DNA from: Pholiota molesta
Taxonomy: Eukaryota; Basidiomycota; Agaricomycetes; Agaricales; Strophariaceae
DNA: 64,000 nt
Direction: 5' to 3'
Assembly: GCA_014925825.1 (NCBI GenBank)
Contig: JACGCK010000230.1
Location: 1-64,000, forward strand
The notes beneath the pieces are model-generated. The model was not told the DNA's origin. It made no database searches and saw only the letters and a program-made list of their open reading frames with translations. Below are positions 35,185 through 45,765 of this stretch, in pieces; within the stretch, counting starts at the first letter, position 1, and every line of letters begins with the position of its first letter. A program made the position numbers and the translations under genes.

Positions 35185-35658
35185 TTATGCAATAGTAAGT
35201 ACCTCCAGCCTCCAGGATTTCATGTAATCACTCTTTCTATTGAGGGGCATGGTCTCGATTGTAAACATTTTACTCGAGTTTCTGTCACTACCTTCATTTC
35301 TCATAATCTTGGCTTCTGAATTCTCATCGCCCACCTTTGGCATGTCGTAAAATATGGCGACATTTTGTACGCAAGTGAAGCATGTGAGCAGGAAACGGCG
35401 CGGATTTCCGTAAGTTCTAGGTTTGTATTTTCCTACCCAACGCTCATATTCAAACGGACGCTTTTCTAGACATGTGTATTTCATGTTATGATTCCTCAGC
35501 TTCTTTGAAACCGTCACCATTGCAATATAATGAGCACGATATGGCTCCCTACCACTATGGGTGAGGCTGATCATGTTCCAACCCCACGTAGATGTGTCCT
35601 CAGACGTCTGCTGCCCATTGGAAACAGCAGACATTAAATTATAAAGATATGTAGTCAT
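35185..35658 (-). CDS. hypothetical protein, 157 codons
   Basis: A single open frame from an ATG at 35658, without need of introns: MTTYLYNLMSAVSNGQQT at the start, a basic middle (SKKLRNHNMKYTCLEKRPF) and a C-terminus LNRKSDYMKSWRLEVLTIA. I do not recognise it. A GTGGGTAAAT donor-like site after FEYERW and CAG/TAG acceptors downstream mean the true exon may be shorter. It lies in a gene-poor stretch. It could be a real orphan or a chance frame. Confidence 0.3.
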   Translation of the reverse strand: MTTYLYNLMSAVSNGQQTSEDTSTWGWNMISLTHSGREPYRAHYIAMVTVSKKLRNHNMKYTCLEKRPFEYERWVGKYKPRTYGNPRRFLLTCFTCVQNVAIFYDMPKVGDENSEAKIMRNEGSDRNSSKMFTIETMPLNRKSDYMKSWRLEVLTIA

Positions 35659-35767
35659 CTTTTATCCGCTTGCGTCTGGATCGAACGATTTGATGTTCAA
35701 GAACTGCGGCATAAGGCGTGTACAGCTGCAAAATTTGTTTGAAGAAGTCGCACATATAGTAAACACT

Positions 35768-35813
35768 TACCCTACCCTACCTACCATACCCTAGTACCCT
35801 ACCCTACCTTGGT
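35768..35813 (+). repeat. CCCTA-rich short array
   Basis: TACCC/CCCTA pentamers repeated with small interruptions (CCTACC, CCCTAGTA). It resembles the fungal telomeric CCCTAA unit but lacks one A per unit. Confidence 0.7.
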
Positions 35814-37440
35814 TCCGGTTAACACCAATCGATTGAATACCCAAATAACACCTGATGAACCCTCCCATAAGACGTTTAATTCAACCTACATGCTTCAAGC
35901 TCTCCGAGTCTGCGGTGTTGGGGGCTAGCTCAAAGGCTCGAACAAATTCATATGAACAACATCGTAGTTTTCATCTCTGTACATATTCGCTTCTTTAAGC
36001 GACCCCCTGCTCCATCCATGTCCTTACGCATTCCATAAGCCACATGCTGAATGCGCGTTATATCTGTCTCTGTAGCCTGTCAAAACCTACTGAAGTTTTT
36101 AATGGAACTTGAAGGATGCTGTAAACTGAGAGCATTACTTCCACCTGGTCGGCACTTTATCAAAGACTTCGGCGGACGTCCCGAAAGCTCATGTAGGAAT
36201 CTTTAAAACATTTTTTTTTGTTGATTTATCTCCGCCAGATGCGCAAGTACCATTGCGGCCTGACCTGCTGCACACTTGTGTGCGAAGCGTCGTCCTCCTC
36301 GGCGCTTGTGGCCGTTTCAGTGACCGTAATTTTATTCCCGCAGACATATAGCCCTATGTGAGCCTCAACCTCAGCACAGGTCTGGGCGTCTGTAGGACCC
36401 CTGAAAGTTCACCAAAGTGTCTGATCCTTGGTGGTGAAAAAATTCACACGATTCTCGAGTTTATCTGTGCATCGTTTGAATGATTGGGAACCTTTTTCGA
36501 AAAAAAATTCTTGCGAAAAAGGTCAATTTCTATCCAAACATTCCCAAAAATGCAATTTTTATCCGGACCATAGATTGGCCCTTGGAGAGCGCATTTCTGG
36601 GTATTTTTCTCCAACATTGCGCCTACGGCTTCTTTCGATGTATCTGCCCATCTTCTCCGCTGGGTGCAACACGATTTCATACCAAAGTCATCCACCAGCA
36701 TGCCATCTTTGCTCAGAATGCCTCAAAATAGCTCGGATCAGACATTTTGGTGCATTTTCAGGGGTCCTGCGTCTGTATGATATGCATTTCTGGTGGCCGA
36801 GACCGCGACCTGCGGATCTTGTTGGGCGTAATTACGGCCTTGCAAGGAGGTATGTATGGGCCGTATGGCGGCCACTAACGGGGTTGTCTTTATGAATAAA
36901 CTTGTGGGTACGCCTTCGATCTCTGACGCTCGTCGTCCCGAAGAACAGGTACTTCAAAGCCATTGGACGAATAGCTTCCTGAAAATTTCTATACGCTTGA
37001 GCTCACCCAGCTATGTTATTCACATGTTATCACTATATTGGCTCGTCTGATAAGATCCGATAAACCTTTGGGTTCACCAAGAGTTAACGCCATTTAACTG
37101 ACCACTTTGAGGCTCGCCTACGGTGTGTTTTGATGTTGTATATACTATACACTGCATTAATGTCTTTGATTATATCATGGCTACATAGTCATGGACCGGC
37201 TAGACGGTAACTGTGACCAAGCTTCCGGTACTATAGGGTACTATCCTTTCATGAAGCTTGGCTTGACGTCGTTTTGATACATGTATGACCCAACGTTTAC
37301 AAGAGTATCCGGGCGTTGATGTCTTGGAAACCTATGTAATGCGTCTAGAGGCGTGTTCGTATTCTCATCGCCTTCGCAACCTAGTTTTAAGTGACTACTG
37401 ACTCGAAAGAATCCGAAAATTTAAAACTCTGAAGTCTGAT
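35814..37440. other. intergenic, no gene seen
   Basis: Gene-poor DNA. The frame 36428-36895 (plus) has 155 codons but no motif and is matched by equally long frames in other phases. Confidence 0.4.
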
Positions 37441-37489
37441 TCATTGGGCAATGAGAAAAGGCAGTGGCCCATCAGTGAGGTGCGTGAGC

Positions 37490-37555
37490 GTGCACTCATT
37501 TTCACTCATTTTCGACTCGCGCTCACTCACCTCACTCACTTTTTCGGCCGGCACT
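37490..37555. repeat. CACTCA-rich array 1
   Basis: Runs of (CG/T)CACTCA units, for example CACTCATTTTCACTCATTTT and GCTCACTCACCTCACTCAC. Related in composition to the arrays at 38030-38160 and 38755-38893. Confidence 0.6.
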
Positions 37556-38029
37556 GACCCCAGCTCGGCTGCCGTTCGACAGCAAGTTCCCACCGTCTCA
37601 ACTACACCTCCCATTGCAAAATCACCGCGCGAAAACTGCACAAGACATATGGGTAGTATATAGCTGTTTTTTATCGATTCTATACGTATATAGCTACCCT
37701 CAAAAACTGTTTTCCTCACAAATGAGGCACCTCCAGGTTATATAAGTGTCAGGGATATTCATTTGTTCAAGTACAACTACGTACACTGAGTCCGGCAGGC
37801 GCGTACTGCGACAGCTCGTGATGAATGTCGTCAAACACATTCAAGTCTATGAAGGTTTGTGTCTGGAAATCGTCGTCGGGCAAGCAAGGTGCTTGGAGGA
37901 ACTCAGCGCAGCCTAAATTACCCTTTGTGTGTTGGTGTGAATTACATGTAAGGTTGCGAGTATACTACTTTAGATGCTCCCCGGGCGTGTACGTGCCGCA
38001 CTGCATCCATCCCATGCTTGCATTGAATC

Positions 38030-38160
38030 TCGCGCACTCCTCACGCATCCTCACGCACTCTTCACGCACTTCCGGGCACTCTCACTCATGTTTGCTCACG
38101 CACTCACGCATTCTCACGCACTCTCACGCACTCTCACGCACCTTCACGCACCTTTATATA
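38030..38160 (+). repeat. ACGCACTCTC minisatellite (array 2)
   Basis: About a dozen imperfect 10-nt units (TCACGCACTC with C/T changes), most regular at 38090-38150. A 266-codon frame reads through it, but its amino acid content is simply the repeat translated, so I do not call a gene. Confidence 0.8.
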
Positions 38161-38754
38161 TCCCCACTCATCCTCACTCGTTTATCATTGGTCGCACTTA
38201 TCACTCACTTGTATTTACCCTTCACTTACATCTTACATTTTCAATCTCGCACTTATACGACAATTGACGTTTGTTTGCGCTTGTCGGTGAGTCAACGATG
38301 GTCATTGTCAAATTCCACGTTCCACGACACCAACACCAACACCGGAAGCACTCGCGGAGGCGTTGCTGCACCACGTCCCCGCCGTGCCTTCGACAGTAGC
38401 AGACGTATCGAGCCCGACCGCCGCCCTGCCGTGAGCAGCAGATGTACCGTGCTCCGCTCGAGCCGCGCAAACAGCAAGCGCTCGACGCGGCGCACCGATG
38501 CGAGTGCGGCCGGCACAGATGGCGACGCAGTTAGCGAAGGAGGACGCGGAAGACGGGGCGGTCGAAGTGTGTGGAGTTCGACGGCAGTTCACCATTTATT
38601 ACCTACTATTCGACAATTAACTTGAATATATCATGTATTTTAACGTTGTCTGACCTCCTGGGGTACTTAGTATTAGAGGCCGTACAAAGATCGTGGGCTT
38701 GGTCTTGGCCCTAGCGCTCAGTATCGATTATTCTCCAAAGCTTCACGCGCACGT

Positions 38755-38893
38755 ACCATTCACCGACGCACTCACTCGCCCTCACTTGCCCTCACTCATC
38801 GTTCACTTAGTCTCGCTTGCCACCCACTCAATTGCCACTCATCTTCACTCGTTATCCACTCATTCTCACGCACCCTCACGCACTCTCACGCAC
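38755..38893 (+). repeat. CACTCA/ACGCACTC array 3
   Basis: Units CCCTCACT, CACTCAT and three regular TCACGCACYC copies at about 38865-38892, the same unit type as array 2, about 700 nt away in the same orientation. Confidence 0.7.
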
Positions 38894-38899
38894 ACACTT

Positions 38900-39680
38900 C
38901 CGCTCGCTGCTGGCACACTGCCTTCTACCCGTGCCCAGCATATCGACGCCATGAAGATCAAATTCAAGTCTACCGCATTGTTATTCAAGTTCAGTGGGCG
39001 CATCCATTACCATCGCCAACATTTACGGCAGTTGGAGGAATCCATTTCTTATTGTATCATAAAAATAGATTGGATATGCTGGTTCCGGATTATTCTCCCA
39101 AAACCTGCTCGATTGCAGTGCTCTTTCCTTCTAAGCAGCAGCGCACGCAATATCAAGGTGTAGGAGTTGATAGGGTTGAAGAAAGAAATAATCGCCGTAC
39201 ATCGGCGAAGCGAAATGGTTGTTACTATTTCATTGTCACCTGAAGAGTACTTACAAGGGTTGACCTATCATATGGCTATCTCTTTGACCGTCCTTACAGA
39301 TTTAGACCTTGCCAAAACTGCTTTGTTGAGGGCAATTGATATAGATAGGTTTTAGAATAGACACTGTACAATATTTCAGTACCGTGTTTAGCATATGTTC
39401 CATAAGTACTGCCGTTATCACTGAACGTATGTATCTGGAAGACAGAATGTCGATATGTTTTCTGCGTGGCGCAATCACTGCTCAATGACGCACACTGCCA
39501 AAAATAGCCCTTCTATAAATAGGTGCTAGAGGAATAACGCAAACGGGCAGCCCACGCCGCCGAAGCTGCTCTCCGCCGGCACAACATCGGCTTTCTCTTC
39601 GCAGGCCTACACCTTCTCTTCCGTTCCACGACCTCTCACGACGACCACCCACCCCACACGACCGAGCCCCCTCCCTCACC
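38900..39680. other. intergenic, no gene seen
   Basis: A plus-strand ATG at 38951 opens MKIKFKSTALLFKFSGRIHY; no family known. The end of this stretch is the 5' flank of the DUF7137 gene. Confidence 0.35.
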
Positions 39681-39689
39681 ATGGCCACC

Positions 39690-40494
39690 CCCGCCCTTCG
39701 AACAGCCAACAGCCCGCAAACTCGAACAGTCAGCCGCCCGCAAGCAGCTCGAACGGCGGCGCCCAGCAGGCACCCGCAAGCAGCAGCGGGCGGCAGCTCG
39801 CCGCCTCCAGCACCAGCGGCGGGCAGCTCCTGCAGGCCTCCAGCACCAGCGGGCAGAGCGCGGGCGCGAGCAGCTCGAGCTTCGCCCCGATCCCCATCAC
39901 CGCCGCCGCGGGCGGGATCACCATCACACAACCCCAACAGACCGCGACGTCCTTCTTCAAGATCGCCCCGGGCGAGATGATCACCTTCGCGTGGAACTTC
40001 ACCTCCGTCATCGCCACGCCCACGTCGCTCACCGTGTCCGCGGTGTGCGACAACGGGAACACGTACCCCGTCGGGCCGACGGACGGCGTCATCCCGGGCG
40101 CCGCGACGCAGGTCGTGTGGGATCTCGGCGCGTACCAGCAGGCGAACCCGAACAACCCGCTCGCGCAGGCGTCGTACACGCTGAACATCTGGGACGACCG
40201 CGGGCCGGGCGCGTCGATCAAGCCCGGGTTCATGCAGGAGAACAGCGCGTTGCGGTTCGCGATGTACACGCCCCAGTCGTATACGGCCCTCGCGGATGGT
40301 GAGCGATGGGTCTTTTTGGTGCGAGAATGGGACCGCTGATCACTTTTTTTATCTGAAACACAGGCTGGACGTGCTCAGAGTGCAGTAGCGGCGTGATGGC
40401 CTTTACTGCGCATCCTGCCTTTGTCAGTCTGGTCGTGACTATTTTTATCTCTGTGTTCTCCGGCTTCCATTTACTTCGAAACACTGCGAGATAA
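39690..40494 (+). CDS. DUF7137 domain protein, N-terminus uncertain
   Basis: Two exons are clear: one ending at 40298 and 40364-40494 (intron GTGAGC...CACAG). The conserved domain runs from GGITITQPQQTATSFFKIAP through ITFAWNFTSV, TSLTVSAVCDNGNTYPVGPT, QVVWDLGAYQQANP and ASYTLNIWDDRG to FAMYTPQSYTAL, then GWTCSECSS. This is the Ser/Ala/Gly-linker-plus-DUF7137 layout of fungal secretory or membrane proteins. A C-terminal hydrophobic helix (FVSLVVTIFISVFSGFHLL) suggests membrane anchoring. The Gln/Ser-rich upstream linker is open to about 39690, but the only ATG in a good context (39681) is in another frame, and no signal peptide is visible in frame. So the start lies on an unseen exon, or a 1-nt shift separates the ATG from the body. 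Confidence 0.8.
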
Positions 40495-41257
40495 ACAGAC
40501 AGTTAGTTATTTTGGACATTCGACGCCATCGCATAGTGTAACGGACCTTTCGCATAGGAATCATTGGGACATTCGTAGTGTATCTTCTTAATTTGTTTAC
40601 TATACTCTGTACTCGAGTATCTGTAGTGGTGTATGTTCCGTGTACGTTTGGACATTCGGCGACTCTCACAGAATGCATGCATGTCGATGGCTTGCTTGCG
40701 AACACGTTTAATGAGCACGAGGCTAACCCAAAAATTTATTCAAGTCCAAGGCGGCGGCGCAGACACACGAATGAGCCATGCTCGTTCGTCACGAAAGCAG
40801 GGCCTAACAAGTGTGAATGGCGGCGCAGGCTCTGAAGGCTGCGAGCGCCGCCCTTGTTTGTTGGTCAAGGGAAAGCGAGGACGAACGGGATGCGGCGGGC
40901 AGGAGCAGCGGCGCAGGCGCGCAACCTCAAGAGCGAGTCAGTCACCCTACCCGGTGACAACCTCAGGCTCTGTCTGCCAGCGCCCGTCCTTTTCACCCTC
41001 TCCATCCATTTCCACGAATCACACACATGCCAGCGCTTGTCTGTCGCCTTGCCGCCGCCCTCCTTAACCTCCTGTTACGAATGAACCTTAGATTTCGTTT
41101 CCTGTACCGTGTAGGGCTGCTATGGGTGTGGTAGAATAGAAGTCTGATAGTATTGCTATACTTTTGATACTTGCAACTAATGAGAAGGTTGGAAACAAAA
41201 AACAAGGACGCGTATTGCCGTGCAAAGCATCGGCCCGCAACCGCAGATCCTATGTCC
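40495..41257. other. intergenic, no gene seen
   Basis: Between the plus-strand DUF7137 gene and the minus-strand TatD gene (convergent 3' ends). No gene seen. Confidence 0.45.
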
Positions 41258-43021
41258 TCAAACGCCATACACCTTCCGCGCATTCTCCCTCGCCACCCGC
41301 ATCACCCCATCCGCCGTCCACCGCCCCTCCGTCGGCCCCGCGCCCGCGCCGCCCGCGCCCCCGTTCGCGACGTCGGCCACGAACTGCGCGGTCCACGGCA
41401 CCATCGCGCTGTGGCACACCGGGAGTTTCTTGCCCTTGATCGCGGGGAGGTCGTCGTAGAGGTTCGCAGGGACCATGTACGGCGCGTCCGTCTCGAGGAG
41501 GATGCGCAGCGGCAGGGAGGAAGGATCGGTTTCGGGCGTGGGCGGTGTCATCATGTTACGGATGACGGTGGAGGTGTCGAGGTTGGTGGCGTATGTGATG
41601 ACGCCTGTGGTTTACGTTAGTTTTTGGATGTTCGTGAGAGAGGAGGGAACGTACCGGTGATGCCGATGTAGAGATTAGGGAAATGTTCTAGCAAACGCCC
41701 AGCGAATTCTGGGGAATCTGTGAAGCAATGTATGTGGATCTGCGAATGAATGATATCAGCGAGAGAGAGCGACTAGATGACATAGCATACCGGATGATCC
41801 TTCGGCACTTCCGCTTTCAAAATGCGCTCAGTATCCGCATCCGCCTCGCGCGTATGAATCGTCAGAGGCTTCTTCAGGCGGACAGCTTGTCTCAGTTGGC
41901 GCGCGAAGACCTCCTGCTGAATTTCGCGAGGCGAGTTGTCGTAGTGGTAATCGAGACCCATCTCGCCCCATCCAACGCATCGTGGATGCGCCATGGCTTC
42001 CAAACTAGAAGTAATGGGAATATAACAGTCAATAAGGAAGCGAAGAAAAGACTACCATACTGAACACGAAATCAGAACTAAGTCGGTAAAGGAATCCACA
42101 GTCCTAAAGACGTGGACTGGTATTCTGCATAATGAAGAAAACCTGATGGACAATTGGGTCCATCAGGCTGAGGGTTCAGTGGGTATCGAGGTACACCGGC
42201 CGTAAGGCAAGTTTGAGCTGCGAAGTTGGAGGAGGCAGCTCTGTACCTTGGAATCCCACATTGCCGAAATGGCGTGTATACAACATTCCTCCTTAATACA
42301 GAGGAAATTGTCCAGTCACAGTGCGTGAGTGGGGCTTGACCGGGTCAGCTGCCATTCACGAGACACTTGACCAAAAAAAAAAGGGAAAAGAAAAACTGAA
42401 CGAGAGGATACTTACATGTCTCTCTCGACGTCGTCGTTATACGCTTTCGCTTCGTGGCTGCCACAGGTTCAACACAAGGCCTTGGGCAATCAAAGGGGCA
42501 ACCAAACTCACGGATGGACACCTATCAAAATCGATTAACCTCCCATACAAAAAGAACGAAAAGAAACACAAATTCCAAGCACCCATTACGAAAAAGTACT
42601 CCATTCCACCCCATTTCTCCTTCTCCGCATCCGCAAACTCCCGCCACAGCCCCCGCACCGGCGCCTCGCACCACACATCCACCACCTTCTCCACCCCGCG
42701 CCCCTCGTACATCGCGCGCACGAACGCGTACACGTCCGTGTGCTTCCCCTCCTTGTACCGCCCACGGTAGTACTCGTACGTCGACGCCACGTGCGTGTGG
42801 GTGTCGACGATGGGGAGCGTGGATGGCGGCGCGGGGAGGAGGAGGTGCTCTTCGGCTGGGGTGGAGGATTTCTTCTTGGCCATGGGGTGGGATCTGGTCT
42901 TCGGGAGTTTGTGGGCTTGGCTGAGCGACCGGGCAGGTAGGCGTCTGGAGATGGGCAGGAGGTATAGATTGGCGAGTAGTGGACTGACGAGGTTCCACTT
43001 AGAAACGCAGACGGAGAGCAT
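41258..43021 (-). CDS. TatD-type metal-dependent DNase
   Basis: It starts at 43021 with MLSVCVSKWNLVSPLL, a basic, acid-free leader that resembles a mitochondrial presequence; a second ATG (MAKKKSSTP) gives a leaderless form. The TIM-barrel metal ligands are present: PIVDTHTH (HxH), GWGEMGLDYHY (Glu), LTIHTREADAD (His), IHIHCF (His) and LLETDAPYM (Asp). The exon HEAKAYNDDVERD joins to LEAMAHPRCVGW across an unusually long intron (about 42010-42414). The C-terminus is VMRVARENARKVYGV. TatD enzymes are Mg-dependent 3'-5' exonucleases or endonucleases linked to DNA repair and apoptotic DNA degradation in fungi. The 5' part lies inside the ~1.1 kb repeat that recurs at 45487-46650. Confidence 0.9.
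42142..42167. other. perfect 10-bp hairpin inside the long TatD intron
   Basis: CCTGATGGAC and GTCCATCAGG flank a 6-nt loop. It lies in the only long intron (about 400 nt) of this gene, where other introns in the window are about 50-65 nt. Possible intronic ncRNA or insertion footprint; unproven. Confidence 0.45.
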
Positions 43022-43830
43022 CCAAGAGGATGGATGGCAAGAGATGGTTCGTCCTGTTCTGGTGACATCAAAAGGCGTGACACGGCAACGGTATCCTTCT
43101 AACCGGCGCTTATAGCGGCTTGCATTCTGATAACCAACCTCAGTGCAGAGGGAAATGCTAGGAAATTTTGCCTAGAAAAATCATAATTACTAGAGACGAT
43201 ACAGACATACTTCCAAAGAATAAAAATGGCATGAGACTAGTCCAAGTTATGTAGCTATGAAGCCGGGAACGACGTAAACTCTATGCGGCCAAGATTTACG
43301 CGCTACATTGCGAAGAACCCATCTCTACAACATCATATGGACCTGCGGGCATTGATAAGCACATGTCATAATTTATTCCCCAGCAAGAACAAATTTTAGG
43401 ACTGAAACTTACCGTCGTGATCAGCCAGTTTGCCTTCAAGAATATTCTTGACGTCGCCGGTCATGCATCTCGCATCGGTGTTGTCATCCCCGGAGCAAGT
43501 AACCCACGAGCCGTCATCTTGGATATGCGTCTCCCCTTGAGGATGCTCGAATCCGAGGAACCTCCCTGGAAGCGTTGGTACGAAATCCTCCCTGTATATC
43601 GGTCAGTCATTCTGTGCTTGATTTGGAAGTGAAAATTACTCGCTTGTTGTTTACGTGGGTAACGTCGACGTTGCTGTCGATGAAGGAAGCGAAGGCCGGA
43701 TTACCTACCTGTATGATGTCGTGCTTCGTTAACGCTTGGTTGTGGACGGAAAAAGTGAACACGTACCCTTGGTAGGCCATACCCAATCATCCGGAACATT
43801 ACATCCGACGGCACAAATAATGGGAGGTAG
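42714..43830. repeat. left copy of ~1.1 kb direct repeat
   Basis: Homologous, same orientation, to 45487-46650. It contains the TatD 5' exon and promoter and the 3' half of a class 3 lipase. The left end is at the GCGCGCACGAACGCGTACAC sequence; the right end follows CAATGGGAGGTAGA-type sequence, where the copies diverge abruptly. Identity appears to be about 85-90% by eye, with small indels. Confidence 0.85.
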
Positions 43831-43835
43831 ATATG
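43296..43835 (-). pseudogene. 5'-truncated class 3 lipase copy
   Basis: The minus strand encodes YLPLFVPSDVMFRMIGYGLP, then GNPAFASFIDSNVDVTHVN, DFVPTLPGRFLGFEH-like sequence (the His-containing segment), DDGSWVTCSGDDN and PYDVVEMGSSQCSA with an intact stop at 43296. The upstream half, including the GHSLG nucleophile elbow, is missing: homology stops abruptly at about 43830. It cannot be a functional lipase. It is the left-repeat image of the full lipase at 46101-47492. Confidence 0.85.
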
Positions 43836-44036
43836 AGGCCTAGTAACAGCAGAGAGGCTGGATTTATTACAAAAAATTGAAATCACTTATTTTTGATAGT
43901 GATAGTGATGTGATGGCCGCTCCGAACCAGGGAAACACCACCTCCCGGTTCTGGGTACCTTTCCCTTTCCCTCAGGCGAAAAAAGTATATTTCTCCGCGT
44001 ACAAATGTTCTGAAAGGGTATGAAAATGCCGACTAC

Positions 44037-45336
44037 TCAAGCAGCGACCGGGTATCCAGCTATCTGGAGTTTAGCAATGGCGTGTTCCAACAACTCCGCC
44101 GAGGCACCGTTTGGATCGAGTGTCGTGCTATCGTCCAGGTCTCGGTAGAACTTGTCAATGCAGGCAGCTGCTCCTGATAAGTGAGCTACCCTGGCACATG
44201 CAGCATGGATAGCAAGGTAGTCTGGTGACGTAACTGGATAATTGCGGGGGTCGTCCGTTGTAAATGTGACGAATTCTGGCAATTGAAATCCTCTTTGAGA
44301 ATGGGATCTATCGCTTCGATCCTGTACTTGTTCTTCGTGTCCTGGCGAGTGTCACCAAATAAGAAGTTAGATCAGTCAAATGACGGAGGGCCTTGTTGGA
44401 CGCACAGTTGCAACCAACCAAACCTGTAATGCATCGAAAAGTGAATGGAAACCCGGTTCGATGGTCATCACATTTTCCAAACGGTCAATGTTGGAACCAT
44501 TCAATTCATCGGGAAGCTCAGTATAACCGAATCTTTGCATGACGGCCCACATCGATGCAGCGTTCATCCGCTTTATGAAATATAATTATATCAAAAGCTA
44601 AGTTGAGGACGTAGGCACATACTCTGTCAGATCCTGGTTCAATATTCGCGTTGGTGGATTCGGGGAATACGTGTGTGCATTCTGTTATTGTCAGACCTGG
44701 CTGAGACGGCTCCGCCCAATACCGCGCTTTCACCTCTCCAACAGTGAGCACTCCGTTTGTGTCGTATTTTCCAGTGATGATACAACGAAAACCATCGCGG
44801 ATAAGAGCCTAATCAGTCAAAGTGAGTGACGATTCTTGGCAATAAAGGATGAAACTCACCTTTCTTTTCGCTGTGGCGCGAGATTGAGGTGCTTCTTCCA
44901 AGGTGTCGTTGATCATATCCGCTATTGTATCAAAAGAGGGACGAGATGCATGATTCGACGGTACAGGAGTCCGACCCTTGTTGGATCGAACTGGGGACTG
45001 CGTCAGATAGAACACTGGACAAAGAAGCCTTGGCAACATACATGCTCTGACATAATGATTAAAATAGATCTTCCCAACCTCGAAAATCCCGCGACCCGTG
45101 GCCTCGCGTTCGGCGGAGACGATCTCAAGGCAGAGCGTATGAACCGCTTTATCCGTTGGCGCGTAGATTAAAAGATAGCCAAGGATTCGAATGTAGATCA
45201 AATCCATTTTGATGTCCTTAACGTTTTCGTCGGCCAGCTCCCTCTCGCGCGTCAAGCAGATATTGTACGCACTCATAGCGTGCGGGTTGTCTCGAAGTCT
45301 CTTAGGAAGGTCGGAAGCCACTGGCAATGAAGTCAT
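44037..45336 (-). CDS. HNH_2-type nuclease protein
   Basis: It starts at 45336 (MTSLPVASDLPKRLRDNPHA); an N-terminal helical part (REATGRGIFEVGKIYFNHY) is followed, after an intron beginning GTCAGA, by SPVRSNKGRTPV. The HNH region reads ALIRDGFRCIITGKYD, then CTHVFPESTN, then ENVMTIEPGFHSLFD, giving the Cys, His, Asn and His positions of HNH_2 domains. The last part (LPEFVTFTTDDPRNYP, YLAIHAACARVAHLSGAA) is the C-terminal signature of the large Agaricomycete HNH family. A frame change or unrecognised intron lies at about 44275-44310, between NKYRIEAIDPIL and RGFQLPEF. The gene sits exactly between two ~1.1 kb direct repeats. The family probably nicks or cuts DNA, but its biological role is unknown. 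Confidence 0.82.
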
Positions 45337-45486
45337 GTTTGTGAATAAAAGCGAGAATCGGTAAGGGAGGAGGGAAGTTGGAAGGAAGGAAGCAAGAAGG
45401 AAGTTCAAGCTTATATAAGCATTGTCCCATGTCACGGTCAAACGTCATTGTTTCATTGATGCCATGATGCCGAAGGCGAGCATGAC

Positions 45487-45765
45487 TGCGCGCACGAACG
45501 CGTACACGTCGGTGTATTTCCCCTCCTTGTACCGCCCGCGGTAGTACTCGTACGTCGACGCCACGTGCGTGTGGGTATCGACGATGGGCAGCGTGGATGG
45601 CGGCGCGGGGAGGAGAAGGTGCTCTTCGGCTGGGGTGGAGGATTTCTTCTTTGCCATTTTGGTCTTTGGGGTTTGCTGGGCTTGGCTGAGCAACCGGGCG
45701 AGGAGGCGGTGACGGACGAGTAGTGGACTGACGAGGTTCCTGCTAGAAACGCAGAAGGAGAGCAT
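45487..45765 (-). pseudogene. TatD 5'-exon fragment
   Basis: From an ATG at 45765 it repeats the TatD leader (MLSFCVSSRNLVSPLL), MAKKKSSTPAEEHLLLPAPP and the metal-binding PIVDTHTHV, then runs YKEGKYTDVYAFVRA and leaves homology. All other TatD exons are missing. Three deletions shorten the leader relative to the full gene, but the frame is preserved. Confidence 0.88.

Noticed and set aside
37825..38625. 266-codon plus-strand open frame
   Set aside because: A large part is the translated CGCACTC minisatellite (HSRILTHSH-like) and the rest is a GC-rich Arg/Ser composition with no conserved motif.
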